Below are positions 21,904-32,852 of a DNA stretch of 64,000 bases, one piece after another. The stretch is from Neoarius graeffei (lineage: Eukaryota > Chordata > Actinopteri > Siluriformes > Ariidae). Positions within the stretch are counted from its first letter, which is position 1. Every line of letters starts with the position of its first letter. The DNA lies in contig NC_083582.1 of the NCBI RefSeq assembly GCF_027579695.1, forward strand, positions 32,370,464 through 32,434,463, given 5' to 3'. The notes under the pieces were generated by a model. That model saw only the letters and a program-made list of their open reading frames with translations. It searched no databases and was not told where the DNA came from. The position numbers and the translations under genes are program-made.

Positions 21904-23355
21904 TTAAAGTGCATATCCTGGACCAATTTAGTGTTTTTTTATATGAAAGTATGTCCCTTTACACACTCATCCAGAAAGGTAATTTTGCACAAGGCCATCT
22001 GTCTACAGCAGAAAAAATAAAATAACAAAACGCGTCTGGAAAAATCCCAAGGGAGTCTGGAGCCAGATTTGTGACGTCACGTGTGGATCTGCCAGCAGGC
22101 TGCGAGAGCTTTGCACGGTTTCAGTGCGCAGTCTGTGTAGACCAAGTTTATCAGCTAGCGATTTTGCACTGAAATATGGAATTGTCGCCTTCAGCTTCAG
22201 CTTCTAAACCCATGGATTCATGTATCAATACTCATCTATCTATTGTTACATAAATCATATTTTTTCTAATTACTATTATGTATTTATATATTTCTTCATT
22301 TAGAAGAGTACTGGCTACTGTAGGAGAAAGATTTCATAAGCTCCACACATGGAATCGGCTAAGCAGGGTTGTACCGTATATACATTTAATGTGTTTGACA
22401 GGTCTCAAGATCTCAAGCCCTGACACGCAGATCCCTTGATACATGTGAAGTAAGTGTATTATCGCCCAGCGCTTTTGTGTTGTTTACTTTTGTGTCTGTC
22501 AATAAATAGCATTATCCGTGTACCACACAAACACAGGAACACCTCATTTAGAGTACAGTCTCTCTTATTTCTTACCCTGGCAACAGTCGACTTGTGAATT
22601 GCCGATTTTCTTGGTCTTTTTCTCGGCTCGGCTTGGTCCTCGGCTTCGAGGGCCTCAGTGGATGCGGCACTTTGCCTTCTGTCAGGGGAGATGAACACGG
22701 CTGGCTCCTTTGGTGACGCTGACACAGATGGAGACGGTGTTGCTTTGGGCACTGTGACAGATGGAACTGCGTCTTTTTTCAGATCAAGTTGCCTCGCGAA
22801 GCCCATTTCCCACTGCAAATAGTTCTCAAAGTCATCGGGCCTTGTGAAGTGAGCACCGCAAATAATGCTGTAGTCTGTAGCATGTAGCCAATTTTTCCGG
22901 GTGCCTCGCACGAAGCGCTCCCATTTCTCTCTCATTGTCCGGTCTTTTGGGAAACGATGAGTACTAATCCCATCAAGATTGGTGTTGCTACACCCTCCTA
23001 CGATACATCTGTTAACCATTTTAATAATTACGCGATAACGTTGAAGAAATTTGCAGAAAACCACCAGGTCGTTTTCTCATAAACAAACCAGCGCTGACGT
23101 AGGATTCAGAGGGAGGCGTCCCGCACGCGACGTCATGAAAATCAATGTTTGCCGGGAAATCCAAACACCAAGTTTTTTCAGAGGCGGACCAATTCGCCTC
23201 AAATGGCTTGATTTCAACTGAATTTTTCTGGTATTGCGCAAGGTAAAAAAATTGCACAAAATGCAAAATGTGACAGATATTTGACCAAAGTTTAATATAA
23301 AATAGGAGAATTACATTGATCTTGCTCCTAAATATACCCGTGATATGCACTTTAA
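21904..23355 (-). mobile_element. Kolobok-type DNA element relic with a THAP exon
   Basis: TTAA target at 21904-21907 and 23352-23355 with a short perfect terminal repeat AGTGCATATC. It encodes a THAP zinc finger on the minus strand. TTAA target plus THAP-containing transposase is the defining combination of the Kolobok superfamily. The space between the THAP exon and the left end is too short for the catalytic domain, so the copy is internally deleted or its other exons are lost. Confidence 0.7.
22576..23019 (-). CDS. THAP-domain exon of a Kolobok-type transposase (partial)
   Basis: THAP domains are C2CH zinc-binding DNA-binding folds that recognise transposon ends or promoters. From the ATG at 23019 the exon encodes 148 residues. 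Residues 1-85 are a complete THAP domain: Cys5, Cys10, Cys54 and His57 (the CGAHF segment), the HRFPKD motif, Trp33, and the closing LKKDAVPSV. Then comes a Ser/Pro-rich linker and a basic RKRPRKS stretch near residue 133 that could be a nuclear localisation signal. The codons end at CCAGG followed by GTAAGA, a good donor at 22575, phase 0. Reading through the donor adds 38 residues to a stop at 22459. I chose the ATG at 23019 because the upstream 15 codons precede the normal THAP start. No downstream exon with a catalytic domain was found. Confidence 0.7.
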
Positions 23356-23731
23356 GCACTTGAGTAAATGGACCTAGTTACATTCCACCACTGACTCTAG
23401 TTGTTCGGTGCCCTGTGATGGACTCGTGTCTTGTTCAGGGTGTATTCCCACCTCATGCCTAGCACCCTCAAGATCCACCACACCCCATAAATAACTTACT
23501 CATGATGCTTGTTGTACCTTTGCCTCCCATGATATTCACTGACAAGAAAAAGGTACAGCTTATTAGTGAGCCTTTATATAGATACAGAAGGCTATATCAA
23601 AATAGAAATAATAAAGTCACCACTTTTATTTACACATACTAGTAGTACAGTACAGTTTTGGAAGCTGTTTTGATCATTAAAGGAATGACTTCGTGGGGAA
23701 AACACGGTAGTGATGTCAGAAGTAGCCTACA

Positions 23732-25203
23732 TACTGGTGCATCTCAAACACTTAGAATATTATGAAAAAGTTCAATAATTTCCATTAGTTATTTATAAAA
23801 TTGAAAATTTAACACATGCTAGCCTCATTACATGTAAGCTCAAATGTTTCAATCATTTTTCTATTTTAATCTTGATAATTATGGCCTTTAGCACAAAAAA
23901 TGTAAAACAAAATCTCAAAATATGAGGATATTTCATTTAGCGTTTGAATAAAACAGTATACACACAGTGCATCTCTCGGTCTAGTTCAGTACACACAACC
24001 ACAATCATGGGGAAGACTGCTGACTCGACAGTTGTCCAGAAGACGATCGTCGACACCCTCCACAAAAGAGGGTAAGCCACAGAAACTCATTGCTGAAAAG
24101 TCTGGCTGGAAAAGGTGCACCAGCAACAGGGATGAGTGCAGCCTTGAGAGGACTGTCAAGAAAGGTCGATTCAAGAACTTGGGAGAGCTTCACAAGGAGT
24201 GGACTGAGGCTGGTGTCAGTGCATCAAGAGCCACCACACGCAGACGTCTTCAGGAAAGGGGCTACAACTGTCACATTCCTAATATCAAGCCACTCCTGAA
24301 CCAGAGACAACGTCAGAAGCGTCTTACCTGGGCTAAGGAGAGAAAGAACTGGACTGTTGCTCAGTGGTCCAAAGTCCTCTTTTCAGATGAAAGTCAATTG
24401 TGCATTTCATTTGGAAATCAAGGTCCTAGAGTCTGGAGGAAGAATGGAGAGGCACAGAATCCAAGGAGTTTGAAGTCCAGTGTGAAATTTCCGCAGTCTG
24501 TGATGATTTGGGGTGCTGTTCCATCTGCTGGCGTTGGTCCACTGTGTTTTATCAAGTCCAAAGCCAATGCAACCGTCTACCAGGAGATTTTAGAGCACTT
24601 CATGCTTCCATCTGCTAACAAGCTTTATGGAGATGCCGATTTCCTTTTCCAGCAGGACTTAGCACCTGCTCACAGTGCCAAAACTATGACTAAATGCTTT
24701 GCTGCCCATGATGTTCCTGTGCTTGACTGGCCACCCAACTCGCCTGACCTGAACCCCAGAGAGAATCTAAGGGGTATTGTCAAAAGGAAGATGAGAAACA
24801 CCCGACCCAAAAATACAGAAGGGCTGAAGTCTGCTATCAAAGCAACCCGGACTTCAATCACACCTCAGCAGTGTCACAGGATGATCGCTTTCATGCCACG
24901 GCACATTGATGCAGTAATTCATGGTAAAGGAGCCCTAACCAAGTATTGAGTGTATAAATGAACACACTTTCAGAAGTTGGACATTTCTGTCTTGTAAATC
25001 CTTTTTTGACTGATCTTAGGAAATATTCTAATAATCTGAGATACTGGATTTCTGACTTTCGTTAGCATAATCATCAAAATTAAAACAAACAAAAAGGCTT
25101 GACATCTTTCACTTTATGTGTAATAAATATAGAATATATGGAAGTTTGTTTTTGAATTAAATTATGAAAAAAATGAACTTTTTGTTTGAGGTGCACTAGT
25201 GTA
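23732..25203 (+). mobile_element. Tc1-like transposon, subfamily F, copy 1
   Basis: TA-flanked, terminal repeats CTGGTGCATCTCAAAC and GTTTGAGGTGCACTAGTG. It carries a nearly continuous transposase ORF. A partner copy lies at 59472-61178 on the opposite strand. Confidence 0.9.
24007..24949 (+). pseudogene. Tc1-like transposase, subfamily F (defective)
   Basis: The natural start is the ATG at 24007 (MGKTADSTVVQKT), but a TAA stop ends it after about 22 codons and the long 305-codon frame continues from there in another phase. The segment IAEKSGWKRCTSNRD is shorter than expected for the paired-like DNA-binding domain, which suggests an internal deletion of the second helix-turn-helix region. 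The catalytic part is readable: SDES, QQDLAPAH and SPDLNPRENLRG in DD34E spacing, although the usual Ile and Trp around the Glu are both Arg. It ends GALTKY. Probably inactive because of the DNA-binding lesion and frameshift. Confidence 0.85.
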
Positions 25204-25414
25204 TATAATATTCTCATTAGAGCAGGAGTTGGGCGGTTAATTGGCTTGTTAATAGTATTCTGGTCAATTAGGCAAAAACAAAACAAACAAACCACTTCAG
25301 ACTAAAAATGGTATCGATAAATCTAGGGAAGACGGTAGGGTTTTATGGAAAAGTAGGAGCCCTTAAATTCCTGAAATCTTGTATGCAGAATTTCTTATTT
25401 TATCTGATCTACTA

Positions 25415-26103
25415 AGGGCGGCACGGTGGTGTAGTGGTTAGCGCTGTCGCCTCACAGCAAGAAGGTCTTGGGTTCGAGCCCAGCGGCTGGCGAGGGCCTT
25501 TCTGTGTGGAACTTGCATGTTGTCCCCGTGTCTGCGTGGGTTTCCTCCGGGTGCTCCGGTTTCCCCCACAGTCCAAAGACATGCAGGTTAGGTTAACTGG
25601 TGACTCTAAATTGACCGTAGGTGTGAATGTGAGTGTGAATGGTTGTCTGTGTCTATGTGTCAGCCCTGTGATGACCTGGCGACTTGTCCAGGGTGTACCC
25701 CGCCTTTCGCCCGTAGTCAGCTGGGATAGGCTCCAGCTTGCCTGCAACCCTGTAGAACAGGATAAAGCGGCTACAGATAATGAGATGAGATGAGATGAGA
25801 TGGTTGTTTGTGTCTATGTGTTAGCACTGTCACGTCACAGCAAGAAGGTCCTGGATTCGAGCTCAGCGGCTGGCGACAGCCTTTCTGTGCGGAGTTTGCA
25901 CGTTCTCCCCGTGTCCGCGTGGGTTTCCTCCGGGTGCTCCGGTTTCCCCCACAGTCCAAAGACATGCAGGTTAGGTTAACTGGTGACTCTAAGTTGACCG
26001 TAGGTGTGAATGTGAGTGTGAATGGTTGTTTGGTCTCTGTGTGTCGGCCCTGTGATGACCTGGCGACTTGTCCAGGGTGTACCCCGCCTCTCATGGATGG
26101 ATG
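25415..26103 (+). mobile_element. Dimeric V-SINE within one target-site duplication
   Basis: A full SINE (from GGGCGGCACGG to its ATGAG array at about 25,800) is followed directly by a second unit. That unit begins in mid-SINE (TGGTTGTTTGTGTCTATGTG), jumps to the head at TTAGCACTGTCACGTCACAG and runs to GTACCCCGCC, ending in an ATGG-type tail. The whole is bounded by one 10-bp duplication TGATCTACTA (25405-25414, 26104-26113). Both units keep the core and B box. Confidence 0.85.
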
Positions 26104-26199
26104 TGATCTACTAGGATGATAACCTGTCTGTTCAAAATAATAAAAATAATAATCTTGCAGGAGTTGATTTAGGGGCTCCGGAGAAAAGAGTCCATAGAT

Positions 26200-26830
26200 A
26201 GAGGGAATAAAAATGGCGCAGATGAGCACGAGGCTGGAAGGTGGGTTTGACGGTCTGTGCGCGCGCTTCTGAAAGCAGATCCGTGGGTTTGCCTGTTCCT
26301 CTGCATTCCTATGATGTGACACTTCAAAGGCAGGCGCGCGCGCACTCTCTCTCTCTCTCTCTCTTCTGTCTCTGTGTCTCTCTGTCAGTGCGCGCGCTTT
26401 ACTCAGACTGTAGGGGTTGTGCTCGTGCGCTCTCTCTCTCTCTCTCTGTCTCTGTGTCTCTCTCTCAGTGCGCGCGCTTTACTCAGAGTGTAGGGGTTGT
26501 GCTCGTGCGCTCTCTCTCTCTCTCTCTGTCTGTCTCTGTGTCTCTCTGTCAGTGCGCGCGCTTTACTCAGAGTGTAGGGGTTGTGCTCGTGCGCTCTCTC
26601 TCTCTGTCTGTCTCTGTGTCTCTCTGTCAGTGCGCGCGCTTTACTCAGAGTGTAGGGGTTGTGCGCGTGCGGGATCTCTTCACTGACAGTCTTAACAAGG
26701 TTCAAGTCGCTCGCGCAGTGTTTCACGTGAACGCCACGCAGGCGCTTTAAGGTGGGTTACGTCAGTGTGTTTTTGTTTTTGTTTTGAGGTGAGTATTCTT
26801 GCAAAGCCCGTATGCACGTGCTGAACACTG
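26200..26830 (+). promoter_or_regulatory. CpG-rich block, possible promoter or first exon of the 30-kb gene
   Basis: CG dinucleotides are far denser than in the surroundings (CGCGCGC words throughout). After the minisatellite come TTTCACGTGAAC (an E-box CACGTG) and GTTACGTCAG (CRE/ATF-like on the minus strand). The sequence then ends in TTTTGAG followed by GTGAGT at 26789, a good splice donor, so a noncoding first exon ending at 26788 is possible. No TATA box or transcript evidence is available. Confidence 0.3.
26341..26680. repeat. ~80-bp minisatellite with CT-rich and CG-rich halves
   Basis: Four units begin CAGTGCGCGCGCTTTACTCA at 26386, 26466, 26550 and 26628 (periods 80, 84, 78). Each has AGTGTAGGGGTTGTGCTCGT followed by a variable (TC)n-GTCTCTGTGTCTC stretch. 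Long ORFs on both strands result from periodicity and are not genes. Confidence 0.9.
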
Positions 26831-27720
26831 CACTAAAGTTCTAACATGATGCATGTGTGCTTTATTTATTTATTTGTTTGTTTGTGCACTGCCTTATAAA
26901 CTCACCTCCACCTTTGTGTTTGTTGCACGCGCTACTTTACTTCTTCCAGAAGGCATGTTGGGTTTGGATCTGTATCATGTTTCTGGTTTCATTCTCTGCA
27001 GCCTTGTTTTTCCAGTGTTCATGCATAGGGTTGGTCTCAGTTCAATGACACTATCTTGGATGTGTAGACGTGATGCTTTTATGGGTTTAGTTCTCAACCC
27101 CCTACTCACTCACTCACTCAACTATTTACCATTTAAGTAACATTTAACTAATCACTGCCCAGACCTGTTTCTTAAATCGTGTCACTTTTCAGTATTGTTG
27201 ACTTTACAACATTTGGTATTTCTGTCAGGGTCTGCATACGATGCCAACACCTCTTGGGATAACCCTGTCGGGGTTCATGAACCAGAGGGTTATTAGATCC
27301 AGGCTTCACATGATGGATTTACGGACATCCACATGCTGCAAACTGCTCTCGTTTCCATTCCTCTGTCTAATCTAATCTTATGCATTTTCTTTTTCGAATA
27401 TAGATCAGACAGTAGCCGAGCCAATTCTGCAGTCGCATGCATACAGTAAGTACTACTTGGAATGCATTTCTGTCTTAAAGTCCACATTTGACAGCGTAAC
27501 AACATAATCTGCTGAGATTTTGCTGGTTTTGTTTCACTGGTGTACTTTTTTTTGTCATTGGGCTGCTGATCTTCAGTGGTTTTTGTGGCATCATGGAAAA
27601 TTTGAGCAAATGGATTGGCTTGCCACAGGCTGTATTGTTTTTACAAGCCCTTTAACGAACCTTTTGAATACAGGATCAACCTATTGCTGCTTGTTTTTAA
27701 TGGCAGTAAAAAAGAAAAAA
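26831..27720. other. Unique sequence, probable intron or gene-flanking region
   Basis: No repeat family recognised. A possible small exon at about 27404-27447 has a pyrimidine-rich acceptor (TTTTCTTTTTCGAATATAG) and a GTAAGT donor, but the exon is short and unproven. Confidence 0.3.
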
Positions 27721-27731
27721 GGTTTAAACGC

Positions 27732-28107
27732 GGGGCGGCACGGTGGTGTAGTGGTTAGCGCTGTCGCCTCACAGCAAGAAGGTCCGGGTTCGAGCCCCGT
27801 GGCCGGCGAGGGCCTTTCTGTGCGGAGTTTGCATGTTCTCCCCGTGTCCGCGTGGGTTTCCTCCGGGTGCTCCGGTTTCCCCCACAGTCCAAAGACATGC
27901 AGGTTAGGTTAACTGGTGACTCTAAATTGACCGTAGGTGTGAATGTGAGTGTGAATGGTTGTGTGTCTATGTGCAGCCCTGTGATCACCTGGTGACTTGT
28001 CCAGGGTGTACCCCGCCTTTCACCCGTAGTCAGCTGGGATAGGCTCCAGCTTGCCTGCGACCCTGTAGAACAGGATAAAGCGGCTAGAGATAATGAGATG
28101 AGAATGA
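27732..28107 (+). mobile_element. V-SINE, copy 9
   Basis: Full-length plus-strand copy with an 11-bp duplication GGTTTAAACGC at 27721-27731 and 28108-28118. It shows small deletions in GTTGTGTGTCTATGTGCAGCC. Confidence 0.95.
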
Positions 28108-28118
28108 GGTTTAAACGC

Positions 28119-30088
28119 AGGTCGGCTCTCTTTTGGTATCGTGATGATGATGATAAATTTGACCAAAATGCAGCCAAGTCCATTTCCTCAAGTGATAGCG
28201 ATGTACAGTAGAAGTGCTATAAAATAGTTGATATCCCTGACGAGTTTGGAGCTCAGCCACTAAAAAGAGACAAAACACCAAACTCACCTGGTGATGTGTC
28301 AAGTCCCGTGAAATTAAATATTACTTATGCCTCATTTTAATGTGCCATACACAAGAATGCATGTATGAAACTTGCACACACACCTATGTTTATGTGGTAA
28401 AACTGGTAACTGAGTTATCAGACCAATGGATGACACACCCACAGTCAGAAAGGGATCAGTCGTGGTATTGTCAGAATGAAAGCATGTTGTGCATAAGTCT
28501 GGGTGAGCCAAGTGATCACTCCATATATTCTGTTGACAGTGTTTGTATAATTTCTCTGTAGCTACGTCGTTCAACTTGTGCTTTATTATCAAGACGTGTA
28601 TAGGATAGTGTCGTCTCTTTCCAGCTCTTGTTGTTTCGCGGTTGGTTGTTTGACGTCTTGTGTGTCCTCAGTGACAGTCACGGTTTTGTCTTGCTTCAGC
28701 CTGCTTGCTTTTGAGGTAACCTCATTTAGTCACGGATGAAACTCTGCTCTAGTTCTTTAGCCTGTGTGGCCTCTTGCCTCCTGGAACGAGCCTGGTTGTG
28801 TGTTTTGTGCTTGTGTGAGCTAGTGGGTGTGCGTGATTTGAAGGGGATTAGGAGGAGGAGGAGGAGGAGGGAAATTCCCGTAATTCCCCAAACTTCCATG
28901 CCTGATCACGCAACTTCACACCCTCCCTCCTTCCCTCCCTCCCTCACCGCCAGTCTGGAACCATTTGAAACAGGTTGCTGATAATGAAGGTAGGAATTTG
29001 GGAGAAAATCAGGATTAGCATCTCATCAGTTAAAATTGGCTTCAAGTGTTTGTTCAAACTGAATTTCTTTGTCGCAAGTCTGTTAACGTTGAGCGGTTAC
29101 AGTGTTTATTTGTAAAACGTTACTGCTAATTGAACAATCTGTTCCTGCTGGAGATCTGATACGCAACATTTTTACTGTTGCGTAGATGGAACACTTTTTT
29201 CATTGTGCTCATTATGTCATTCGGGACTCAATCTCCGCCATCCGCACTCACTTCTGATTCCGTGCCATGTTTCATGAGTATGGCATGTGAATGAATGAAT
29301 GTTTGTTACCTGTCAGGGTTTCTCACAAGACCTGAGGGTGTATCTTGTTCACGTCCCAGACTAATCTTGTTCACACAACCGTTCAGGTGCTTGACAAAAC
29401 ACAAGCTTCTTATCACGTTGAAAACGAGGTTAGTTGTACAGAAGTGTTGAACTGTTGAGAAGGTTTTGATCTCGAGGCTTAGCTGTAGACTAGTTGTAGC
29501 ATCTTGGTGTCAATGAATTTTCCTTCTGCACCCCCTCGGCCTCCCTGTCTGTCCCTCATGATCTGAGTCGGATGACTCCGACACTGAACCCTGAAAGAAG
29601 GCTCCATGCTGTATTAGCTCAAAGATTTATAGCTGTGTGTGTAGGGGTGTGGGAACTATAGCGGTGGACCTTGGCTGGCTGAACAGACCCAAAATCAATA
29701 GAACTAATCCCCCCCCACACACACACACACACTTTTTTTTTTTTTTTTTTAGTCAGTTTGCGCTGCCCCCAGCAAGGCCCCACATTCCAGAGGCCCACGC
29801 ATTTTTAAAGTGTGATTTTATTTTTCCTGATGCTGCAGGGCTGATGGGTTGGAGTGGTTTTTTTGGGGCCAACTGTGATTTCCTCAGAGAAAACAATTTC
29901 TCAAGTACACATGAAAATCCCACCTGATGCAAAATACCTGCCAGGATATCACTAAACATCTGAGATTCCTGCTCTGTTTTCTCGGCAGGCTTTGGAAGCC
30001 TTGCTTACCAGTAAATAAAATTTTTCTTCAATGGTATACTTGTTTGTTAATGTTTTTGTTTTTTCTCTGTCTCTGCTATCTTTGGCAG
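28119..30088. other. Unique sequence upstream of the large exon; probable intron
   Basis: Low in repeats apart from an AGG run (28850-28870), a CCTCCCT run (28920-28945) and a CA plus poly-T tract (29708-29751). It ends in an excellent polypyrimidine tract and TTTGGCAG acceptor at 30088. Confidence 0.4.
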
Positions 30089-31385
30089 GCCACCAGATCT
30101 CGAGAGAAGACGTTGGAGAAGACAGGGCTGAGCATTACACAACCTGGGATCACCGCTCCTTATTTTGGAACTAAATTCTCTTCCTGCTTCCAGCAAAAGT
30201 GACTCTCTTTTGGAACAAAAACGTGTTTTGTTTGTTTTTTAAACTCCCACAATCCAGCTTCGACAGCCAAAGATCTGTGATTGAGTGCGTTGTGATATGA
30301 GGGTTTGTGTGGAGGAACAGGTGGGAATTGGACTTCCTAGCATCCCTGTATCTTCGGAGAAGGCTGCTGTGATTCTGGGAGTCAGAATGGAGACAAGAGA
30401 GGCTTCTTCATTGACAAAATCCAGAAATCAGATGTTCTCTTTTGGTTCTGAGGCACATGAGCGGAGAAACTCCGAGCCACTGATCCCTTGTTCATGTTCA
30501 CATCGTCTACATCCGGCAGAAGATTGCTGTGACTCTAAATCATCTGAACAGATACGTATGGACTGTGGTGCGAGAAGCCCTTTAGACAGTAGATCCAAGA
30601 GCTTGGACAGCCTAGACTATGTTCACAAAGACTGCTGTTGCAGCACGGTTTCATGCCGCCGGGCGGAGGGATTGTCTTGCAGCCAGCCGTGCAGCACATG
30701 TGGGCCAGTGGAAACAGACTGGTGCTGCCAAGAGGCCTCCTTTCAAAGTGGAGGCTGGGAAATGGGGTTTCCAAGGAGAACAGAGGGGTTTTCTTCTGCC
30801 GCGACGCTGCTCGCTGGAGAGTCGCCAAGCCTGGATGAGGAGAGGCTCGGCACCAGAAGAATCAGCTTACCGACGCCGTTTGTGTCGCGTTTTCACTGCA
30901 CGTGTGCCGATGGTACAAGACTGGAAGCAGGAATGCAGAACCAGGTGAATTTTAATTTTGCCCATTGCCACAACTGTGTCTTCTCAAGCTTGGAGAGGCT
31001 CAACAAGAGATCAAAAGTCAGGTGCTTGAGAATGCCCTGCCAGGCTTTCACAACCTCAAAGCCTTCCTTGGTTCACCAACACAGTGATGGCGAGGTTACA
31101 GCTTCCGATGGCGAGTTCGCTCCCAAGAAGGAGCGGTCCACTGTCCTGGTCCGGAGGTACCTGAAGAACAATCAGAAGGTCTTGAAGAAGGTCTGCACTG
31201 GCACCAGGGCAATTATGAGGACTGGGCATATATCAGACAGAGCATGGCAGGCTGTTTGTGGAAGAAGATGTCGTCTGAGCAAGGCTTGTACCTTTGTACA
31301 CATGGAATACAGTAGAGTGCTCCGGGTAATCCAGTTGCAGGTCTCCAGGGCTCTTCTCTCCTATCCAGAGGTCAGACTGAAGCAG
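30089..31385 (+). CDS. Large exon of an unidentified host gene (coding from 30297)
   Basis: I do not recognise this protein. The exon is bounded by a strong acceptor (TCTCTGTCTCTGCTATC then TTTGGCAG) and donor (AAGCAG followed by GTAAGA), and the frame is closed upstream by TGA at 30282. Translation can start at 30297 (weak context) or 30387 (AGAATGG, better context), giving 363 or 333 codons ending exactly at the donor in phase 0. Visible features from the first Met are: two 14-3-3-like motifs RRNSEP (56-61) and RRISLP (187-192); an RSKSLDSLD segment (99-107); cysteine-rich stretches at 65-78, 113-144 and 199-227 (CTC, HCHNC); and a basic region with RRYLKNNQKVLKKV (286-299). There is no signal peptide or membrane segment. 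It resembles an N-terminal, regulation-rich exon of a signalling or scaffold protein. Upstream exon(s) probably hold the rest of the 5' UTR; downstream exons were not found within the window. Confidence 0.65.
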
Positions 31386-31557
31386 GTAAGATTGTTTGCT
31401 TGCTCTGCATAATATAGCTTCATGTAGGATGAATACTTCCTTTGTGTTCAGGGTGTTATGAGTATCAGGAATAGGCCTCTCTGAGTTTTTCCCAATCCCA
31501 TGGCTGAATTCAGGATAAGTGTGGAATGCGCATGTAATAATCAATTGTTTTGAACAT
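31386..31557 (+). other. Start of the intron after the large exon
   Basis: Begins GTAAGATTG; no coding potential or repeat recognised. Confidence 0.5.
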
Positions 31558-32045
31558 ATTTAACGGTTATTCCACGAAATCGAGTCGTACATGAGCTGAT
31601 AGCTGACGAGGCGTGTAGTGCTGAGATGTACATGTACAGTAAGATTGAGTGGAATAACTGTTTTTATATCCACATTCACTGGATTTTGAGACATTTTTTT
31701 TTCTCAAATTCGATAAATAAAAGCTTTATACAAAACGTCCAAGCAAATAATTTCTGCTTAGAATGGAAACAAACTGGCGAAATGACAGTAGCAATTTGTG
31801 AAAAATGCTATAATAATTTCTGGGGGGGGAGATGAGTTCTTGCCATCAAATACTTTTCATTCCATTTTTTTGGGGGGGTGGGTTGTTTTTGACCAGAACT
31901 TTTATTTCGTCCTCGGTTGGTTCAGCAAAACCAGCATTTTGTTTTTCTCTACTCACCGTATATGAGCTGATAGCCTAGTAGTAGAGTAGCCAATCAGAGT
32001 GGGCTATTGCTCATATCCAGTGCATGTGGATAGAATAATCAATGA
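31558..32045. mobile_element. Possible MITE
   Basis: The ends GGTTATTCCAC and GTGGATAGAATAATC are weakly inverted, and ATGAGCTGATAGC occurs at both ends (31590 and 31963). CCAATCAGAGTGGGC sits near the right side. Borders and superfamily are uncertain. Confidence 0.35.
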
Positions 32046-32483
32046 TGGACTGATGTGTACAGGGGGTAAGACACTGCAAGTGAATTTAACTTTATTTTTG
32101 GACATCGGATATCACAATCAGTCTTTGCCGGTTGAATGCTGACAGCGTATTGGAACATGATCAAAAACTTGCATATTTATGCAAATTACATTTCTTCTAG
32201 GTAAACGAGTGTACATTTGAATACTCCAGTAAAACCACAAATTTAGTGGGTTTATGTAGTGGTTAGAATTTAAAACTTTTTTAAGACTTTTTTTTTTTTA
32301 ATATTTAAATTAAGACTTTTTTACAGAGTTGTTTGTTGGAAGACAATTTTGGTCAACTTTATTGATTAATCAAGATAAAAAGAAATCTTATTCCATTCTT
32401 CAGCATAAAATCTAACGTGAATCCGACACCACCCAACTCTTTGGAGAATTCCTCTGTAATATGCCTCTAATTAGTGATAGTGA

Positions 32484-32851
32484 TATGGTGTAGTGGTCAG
32501 CGCTGTCGCCTCACAGCAAGAAGGTCCGGGTTTGAGCCCCGTGGCCGGCGAGGGCCTTTCTGTGCGGAGTTTGCATGTTCTCCCCGTGTCCGCGTGGGTT
32601 TCCTCCGGGTGCTCCGGTTTCCCCCACAGTCCAAAGACATGCAGGTTAGGTTAACTGGTGACTCTAAATTGACCGTAGGTGTGAATGTGAGTGTGAATGG
32701 TTGTGTGTCTATGTGTCAGCCCTGTGATGACCTGGCGACTTGTCCAGGGTGTACCCCGCCTTTCGCCCGTAGTCAGCTGGGATAGGCTCCAGCTTGCCTG
32801 CGACCCTGTAGAAGGATAAAGCGGCTAGAGATAATGAGATGAGATGAGATA
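32484..32851 (+). mobile_element. V-SINE, copy 10 (short 5' truncation)
   Basis: Starts at TGGTGTAGTGGTCAGCGC, missing the first dozen bases (GGCGGCACGG), and runs to the GAGATGAGATGAGAT tail. A short GATATG repeat at both ends may be the target duplication. Confidence 0.9.
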
Positions 32852-32852
32852 T

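Larger units (their letters stand above)
20714..23393. mobile_element. hAT-like MITE (AGTAAAAGTACT-rich) with nested insertions
   Basis: Ends TAGTGGTGGAAGAAGTATTC and CATTCCACCACTG form a CAGTGGTGGAA-type terminal repeat of a very common teleost MITE. Diagnostic interior AAGTAAAAGTCCTGCATTC and GTACAAGTACCTTGAATTTG is present. Two TTAA elements (20936-21421, 21904-23355) interrupt it. Target duplication is eroded. Confidence 0.65.
20530..23515 (+). mobile_element. Old SINE split by a 2.7-kb nest
   Basis: The 5' half (GGCCAGCATGGTGGTGTAAT, GTTTGATCCTGAGCTC, TTTCCTCCCACCACCCAAAA) ends at 20713, and the 3' half (TGTTCGGTGCCCTGTGATGG, TGTTCAGGGTGTATTCCCAC) resumes at 23394. The gap is filled by a hAT-like MITE carrying two TTAA elements. 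Confidence 0.75.

Noticed and set aside
26386..26680. CRISPR-like array
   Set aside because: Units are contiguous with no unique spacers, and the genome is vertebrate.
26241..26750. Long overlapping ORFs on both strands (up to 169 codons)
   Set aside because: They follow the ~80-bp minisatellite and CT tracts; no start context, splice sites or domain.
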